From the NCBI RefSeq assembly GCF_011682175.1, contig NZ_WHJG01000005.1, forward strand, positions 124,001-188,000: a stretch of DNA of 64,000 nt. Reading direction: 5' to 3'. Each line of letters begins with the position of its first letter. Position 1 is the first letter of the stretch. This document shows positions 59,868-64,000 of the stretch, piece by piece. Source of the stretch: Massilia frigida (GTDB taxonomy: Bacteria > Pseudomonadota > Gammaproteobacteria > Burkholderiales > Burkholderiaceae_D). Under the pieces are notes generated by a model. That model was given only the letters and a program-made list of their open reading frames with translations, was not told the DNA's origin and ran no database searches. The position numbers and the translations under genes were made by a program.

Positions 59868-62003
59868 ATGACCCGTCCCCACATGCTTATCGTCGCCGCC
59901 AGCCTGGCGCTGGCCACCACCGCCTTTGCCGCCCCAGCCGCTCCCGCTGGCGCACTGGCCGCATCGAATCCGTTTGCCGAGCCCAGCACCTTGCCGTTCC
60001 AGTACCCGGCTTTCGACAAGATCAAGGATAATCATTTCCGCCCTGCCTACGAGGCCGGCATGCGCGCGCAGTTGCGCGAGATCGATGCCATCGCCAACCA
60101 TGCCGAGGCAGCGAGCTTCGAGAACACCGTGGTGGCGATGGAGCGTTCGGGCCAGTTGCTGACGCGCGTGGCCACCGTCTTCGCCGCCCTGCAGGGCGCC
60201 AACACCAATCCGACGCTGGACGCCATCGACAGCGCCATGTCGCCGAAAATGGCCGCGCATAACGACGCGATCTTCCTCAACGCCAAGCTGTACCAGCGCG
60301 TCAAGGCGCTGTACGACAAGCGCGCCGAGCTGGGCCTCGATGCGGAATCGGCCTACCTGCTGGAGCGCTATCACAAGGATTTCGTGCGCGCCGGCGCCCA
60401 GTTGTCGACGGCCGACAAGAACAAGCTGAAAAAATTCAACGGCGAAATCGCCAGCCTGCAGACCAAATTCACCCAGAACCTGCTGGGGGAAATCAACGCC
60501 TCGGCGCTGGTGGTCGATACCCGTGAGGAACTGGCCGGCATGAGCGATGCGCAAATCAGCGCGGCCGCCGATGCGGCCACGAAGCGCAAGCTGAAAGGCA
60601 AGTTCCTGGTCGCGCTGGTCAACACCAGCGGCCAGCCGCCGCTGGCGGTGCTGACCAACCGCGCGGTGCGCGAGCGCCTGATGGCCGCGTCGCTGGCGCG
60701 TGGCAGCCATGGCGGCAAATTCGACAACCGCCAGGTGGTGGTCAAGCTGGCCCGGCTGCGCGCCGAACGCGCCGCCCTGCTCGGCTACCCGACCTACGCC
60801 GACTATTCGCTGGAAGACCAGACCGCCAAGACGACCGGCGTGGTCAACACCTTGCTGGCCGAACTGGCCAAGCCTGCCGTGAACAATGCGCGCAAGGAAG
60901 CGGACGATATCCAGAAAGTCATCGATGCGGAAAAAGGCGGTGTCAAGGTCGGCGCAGCCGACTGGGCCATGTACAGCGACAAGGTGCGGGCCCAGCGCTT
61001 CAATTTCGACGAGAAACAGCTCAAGCCGTATTTCGAGCTCGACAACGTGCTGGTCAACGGCGTGTTCTTCGCCGCCGGCAAGCTGTACGGCCTGACCTTC
61101 AAGGAACGCAAGGACTTGCCGGTGTATAACCCGGACGTGCGCGTGTTCGACGTGTTCGATGCCGACGGCAAGCAGCTGGCCATCTTCCTGGCCGATATGT
61201 ACGCGCGCAGCAACAAGCAGGGTGGCGCATGGATGAATGCCTATGTGCCGCAGTCGGGCCTGTTGGGCACGCATCCGGTGATTGCCAACCACCTCAATAT
61301 TCCCAAGCCGCCAGCCGGCGAGCCGACCTTGCTGACGGTCGATGAAGTCAAGACCGCCTTCCACGAATTCGGCCACGCGCTGCACGGCATGTTCTCGAAC
61401 GTGAAATATCCGCGTTTCTCCGGTACCAACGTGCCGAGCGACTTCGTCGAGTACCCTTCGCAAGTGAACGAGATGTGGATGATCGACCCGGAAGTGCTGG
61501 CCAACTACGCCAAGCACTACAAGACCGGCGAAGCGATGCCCAAGGAATTGCTGGGCAAGTTCATCGAAGCGAAGAAATTCAACCAGGGTTTCCTGACCAC
61601 CGAATACCTGGCGGCCTCGCTGGTGGACCAGCGCTGGCATCAGTTGAGCGCGGCGCAGGTTCCGACCGACGTGCTCGGCTTTGAAGCGGCCGCGCTGAAA
61701 GACGCCGGTGTCGATTTCGGGCCGGTGCCGCCGCGCTACCGCACCACCTACTTCTCGCATAGTTTCTCGGGCGGTTACTCGGCCGGCTACTACTCCTACC
61801 TGTGGAGCGAAAAGCTGGATGCCGACACGGTTGAATGGTTCAAGGAAAATGGCGGCTTGCTGCGCAAGAATGGCGACCATTTCCGCAACACCTTGCTCTC
61901 GCGCGGCGGCACGGTCGACGCACTCGACCTGTTCCGTCATTTCCGCGGCCGCGATCCGAAGATCGAGCCCTTGCTGAACCGCCGCGGCCTGACCGTCAAC
62001 TAA
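59868..62003 (+). CDS. M3 family oligopeptidase, secreted (Dcp-like)
   Basis: 711 aa from ATG at 59868, which starts a Sec signal peptide (MLIVAASLALATTAFA). The zinc motif FHEFGHALH (His499, Glu500, His503) is typical of the M3 family of dipeptidyl carboxypeptidases and oligopeptidase A. Export to the periplasm suggests a peptide-degrading role. A closely related second copy follows after 117 bases. Confidence 0.88.
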   Translation: MTRPHMLIVAASLALATTAFAAPAAPAGALAASNPFAEPSTLPFQYPAFDKIKDNHFRPAYEAGMRAQLREIDAIANHAEAASFENTVVAMERSGQLLTRVATVFAALQGANTNPTLDAIDSAMSPKMAAHNDAIFLNAKLYQRVKALYDKRAELGLDAESAYLLERYHKDFVRAGAQLSTADKNKLKKFNGEIASLQTKFTQNLLGEINASALVVDTREELAGMSDAQISAAADAATKRKLKGKFLVALVNTSGQPPLAVLTNRAVRERLMAASLARGSHGGKFDNRQVVVKLARLRAERAALLGYPTYADYSLEDQTAKTTGVVNTLLAELAKPAVNNARKEADDIQKVIDAEKGGVKVGAADWAMYSDKVRAQRFNFDEKQLKPYFELDNVLVNGVFFAAGKLYGLTFKERKDLPVYNPDVRVFDVFDADGKQLAIFLADMYARSNKQGGAWMNAYVPQSGLLGTHPVIANHLNIPKPPAGEPTLLTVDEVKTAFHEFGHALHGMFSNVKYPRFSGTNVPSDFVEYPSQVNEMWMIDPEVLANYAKHYKTGEAMPKELLGKFIEAKKFNQGFLTTEYLAASLVDQRWHQLSAAQVPTDVLGFEAAALKDAGVDFGPVPPRYRTTYFSHSFSGGYSAGYYSYLWSEKLDADTVEWFKENGGLLRKNGDHFRNTLLSRGGTVDALDLFRHFRGRDPKIEPLLNRRGLTVN

Positions 62004-62044
62004 GACCAGGCCGCGCTGGCCAAGCCAGTGCCATCACCGTCACA

Positions 62045-62080
62045 CCGTCGTTCCGCGCCGCCCTGGCGCCGGAACGACGG
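62045..62080. repeat. REP-like palindrome between the two M3 genes
   Basis: CCGTCGTTCC (62045-62054) and GGAACGACGG (62071-62080) are exact inverted arms enclosing a GC-rich, partly paired middle. The arms match those at 15481-15545. Confidence 0.75.
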
Positions 62081-62120
62081 CGCCGCACCATCCGTTCCCC
62101 TCCTCGATTTGCACAACACC

Positions 62121-64000
62121 ATGAACCGTCCCCAACTGATGATCATCGCGGCCAGCCTGGCCGTGTCCAGCTCCGCCTTCACCGCGCCGGCCAGCGCCGC
62201 GCTGGCTGCGTCCAACCCGTTCGCCAAAGCCAGCAGCTTGCCCTTCAACTATCCGGTCTTCGACAAGATCCGGATCGAGCATTTCGTCCCGGCCTTTGCC
62301 GAAGGCATGCGCCGCGAGGCCGCCGAGGTCAATGCCATCGCCAATAACCGCAAGCCGGCCACGTTCGAGAACACCATCGTGGCGATGGAGCGTTCCGGCA
62401 CGCTGCTCGACCGCGTCAGCGGGGCCTTCTCCATTTTAGGGGCCGGCAACAGCAACGACGCGATCAAGGCCCTTGAGCTCACCCTGGCGCCGAAGGCGGC
62501 GGCGCACCGCGACGCCATCAGCCTGAACCAGAAACTGTTCGAGCGCATCGAAACGCTGTACGCCAAGCGCGACAAGCTCGGGCTCGACGCCGAAGCGGCG
62601 TTCCTGCTGGAGCGCTATCACAAGGATTTCATCCGTGCCGGCGCCAGGCTGAACGCGGCCGACAAGCGCAAGCTCAAGGCCTACAACGCCGAACTGGCGA
62701 CCTTGCAAGCCACCTTCAGCCAGAACGTGCAGGGCGAGGCCAAGGCTGCCGCGCTGGTGGTCGACAGCCGCGCGGAACTCGATGGCATGCCGGAAGCGGC
62801 CATCGATGCGGCGGCCGCGAATGCCAGCCAGAACGGCCTGGAAGGCAAGTTCATGCTCGCGGTGACCAACACCACGGGCCAGGCCGCCATGGCGGTGCTG
62901 ACCAACCGCGCCGTGCGCCAGCGCCTGCAGGAAGCGTCCATGGGGCGCGGCAGCCACGGCGGCAAGTTCGATAATACCGGCGTGGTGCTGCGCCTGGCCA
63001 CACTGCGCGCCGAGCGCGCCGCCCTGCTCGGCTATCCGAACCATGCCGCCTACGTGCTGGACGACCAGACCGCGAAAGATACCGGCAGCGTCAACAAGCT
63101 GCTGGCCGAGCTGGTCAAGCCGGCGGTGGCCAATGCGCGCAAGGAAGCGGCCGACATCCAGGCCATGATCGACGCCGGCAAGGGCGGCTTCCAGCTGGCC
63201 GCCCACGACTGGGCCTTCTACAGCGACAAGGTACGCGCGCAGCGCTTCAATTTCGACCAGAGCCAGCTGCGTCCGTATTTTGAACTGAACAATGTGCTCA
63301 CCAACGGCGTGTTCTATGCCGCCGGCCAGCTGTATGGCCTCACCTTCAAGGAGCGCAAGGACTTGCCGGTGTACGACCCCGACATGCGTGTGTTCGACGT
63401 GATCGATGCCGATGGCAAGCCGCTGGCGATCTTCGTGGCCGATCTGTACGCGCGTGCGAACAAGCGCGGCGGCGCCTGGGCCAATGCCTACGTGCCGCAG
63501 TCGCACCTGATGGGCACGCGCCCGGTCATCGGCAACCACCTGAACATCCCCAAACCGGCCGCGGGCGAACCGACCCTGCTGACTTACGACGAACTGCGCA
63601 CCCTGTTCCACGAATTCGGCCACGCGCTGCACAGCATGTTTTCGGACGTGAGCTATCCGCGCTTTGCCGGCACCGCCGTGCCGCGCGACTACGTTGAATT
63701 CCCGTCGCAGGTCAACGAAATGTGGTCGCTCTGGCCCGAAGTGCTCGGCAACTACGCCAAGCACTACAAGACCGGCGAGCCGATGCCCAAGGAATTGCTC
63801 GACAAGGTGATCGGGTCGAAGCAGTTCAACGAAGGCTACCGCACCACCGAGAACCTGGCCTCGTCCATTCTCGACCAGCGCTGGCACCAGCTGGACGCGG
63901 CCCACATCCCGACCGACGTGCTGGCCTTTGAAGCGGCCGCGATGAAGGACGCCGGCGTCGACTTCGCGCCGGTGCCCCCACGCTACCGCTCCACCTACTT
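62121..64000 (+). CDS. M3 family oligopeptidase, second copy, 3' end missing
   Basis: The frame is open from ATG at 62121 to the window edge (626 codons), with the start MNRPQLMIIAASLAVSSSAFTAPAS forming a signal peptide. It aligns along its whole length with the preceding gene, including FHEFGHALHS (His497). It is a tandem duplicate; the C-terminus and stop lie beyond the window. Confidence 0.88.
   Translation, partial: MNRPQLMIIAASLAVSSSAFTAPASAALAASNPFAKASSLPFNYPVFDKIRIEHFVPAFAEGMRREAAEVNAIANNRKPATFENTIVAMERSGTLLDRVSGAFSILGAGNSNDAIKALELTLAPKAAAHRDAISLNQKLFERIETLYAKRDKLGLDAEAAFLLERYHKDFIRAGARLNAADKRKLKAYNAELATLQATFSQNVQGEAKAAALVVDSRAELDGMPEAAIDAAAANASQNGLEGKFMLAVTNTTGQAAMAVLTNRAVRQRLQEASMGRGSHGGKFDNTGVVLRLATLRAERAALLGYPNHAAYVLDDQTAKDTGSVNKLLAELVKPAVANARKEAADIQAMIDAGKGGFQLAAHDWAFYSDKVRAQRFNFDQSQLRPYFELNNVLTNGVFYAAGQLYGLTFKERKDLPVYDPDMRVFDVIDADGKPLAIFVADLYARANKRGGAWANAYVPQSHLMGTRPVIGNHLNIPKPAAGEPTLLTYDELRTLFHEFGHALHSMFSDVSYPRFAGTAVPRDYVEFPSQVNEMWSLWPEVLGNYAKHYKTGEPMPKELLDKVIGSKQFNEGYRTTENLASSILDQRWHQLDAAHIPTDVLAFEAAAMKDAGVDFAPVPPRYRSTY

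Noticed and set aside
59847-61940. 697-codon minus-strand open frame opposite the first M3 gene
   Set aside because: Shadow; the plus strand has a signal peptide and the FHEFGHALH zinc motif.

Overview
The window looks like chromosome from a GC-rich betaproteobacterium of the order Burkholderiales, most likely family Oxalobacteraceae (Massilia, Duganella or Janthinobacterium-like). This rests on the gene order gltBD, mla operon, yadGH, bolA/ibaG, murA, his operon, hinT, tatABC, on the high GC with tightly packed ATGA-overlapping genes, and on the abundant palindromic repeats. No rRNA, tRNA, CRISPR array, prophage or IS transposase was seen.

Layout. 1-4920: glutamate synthase (gltB, 5' end missing, and gltD). 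5280-9254: an Mla phospholipid transport operon (mlaFEDACB, with mlaA inside it). 9405-11357: a YadGH-type ABC exporter and a BolA-family gene. 11372-20398: murA followed by a nearly complete histidine operon (hisG D C B H A F I E). A beta-class adenine DNA methyltransferase gene is inserted between hisD and hisC and overlaps the hisD stop. 20441-22408: hinT and the Tat translocase tatABC. 22446-38247: an accessory block, mostly on the minus strand, of lipoproteins, a secreted PHB-depolymerase-like esterase, an alpha/beta hydrolase, a DUF885 protein, small membrane proteins, a very large SNF2 helicase and an S9 peptidase. 38377-42236: hemE and priA. They are separated by a 750-bp AT-rich gap with nine DnaA-box-like sites, the most striking non-coding feature here. 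42252-42709: a nested inverted-repeat element holding two copies of a 180-bp unit; the neighbouring LysR gene ends inside it. 43776-50705: flavoprotein disulfide oxidoreductase, SRPBCC and DUF1003 proteins, a LysR/quinone oxidoreductase pair, and Rep helicase. 50794-59490: a cache-like secreted protein, then three M10-type metalloprotease/DUF4214 paralogues and a fourth protein with only the DUF4214 half. 59519-64000: slyX and two tandem secreted M3 peptidases, the second cut by the window edge.

How it works together. The first 22 kb is mainly housekeeping: nitrogen assimilation, envelope lipid asymmetry, peptidoglycan precursor synthesis, histidine synthesis and protein export. The middle and right parts look like a lineage-specific secretome. 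The three M10 genes are complete cassettes: each has the same sigma-70 promoter architecture (TTGACG, 17 bp, AATACT or GATACT), and two have almost identical terminators. They also share a C-terminal LVGV motif near the end that could be an export signal.

Most worth following up: the DnaA-box cluster between hemE and priA, the cassette-duplicated protease family, the methyltransferase embedded in his, the nested repeat that supplies a stop codon, and a 23-bp palindrome inside a promoter at 28707-28729.
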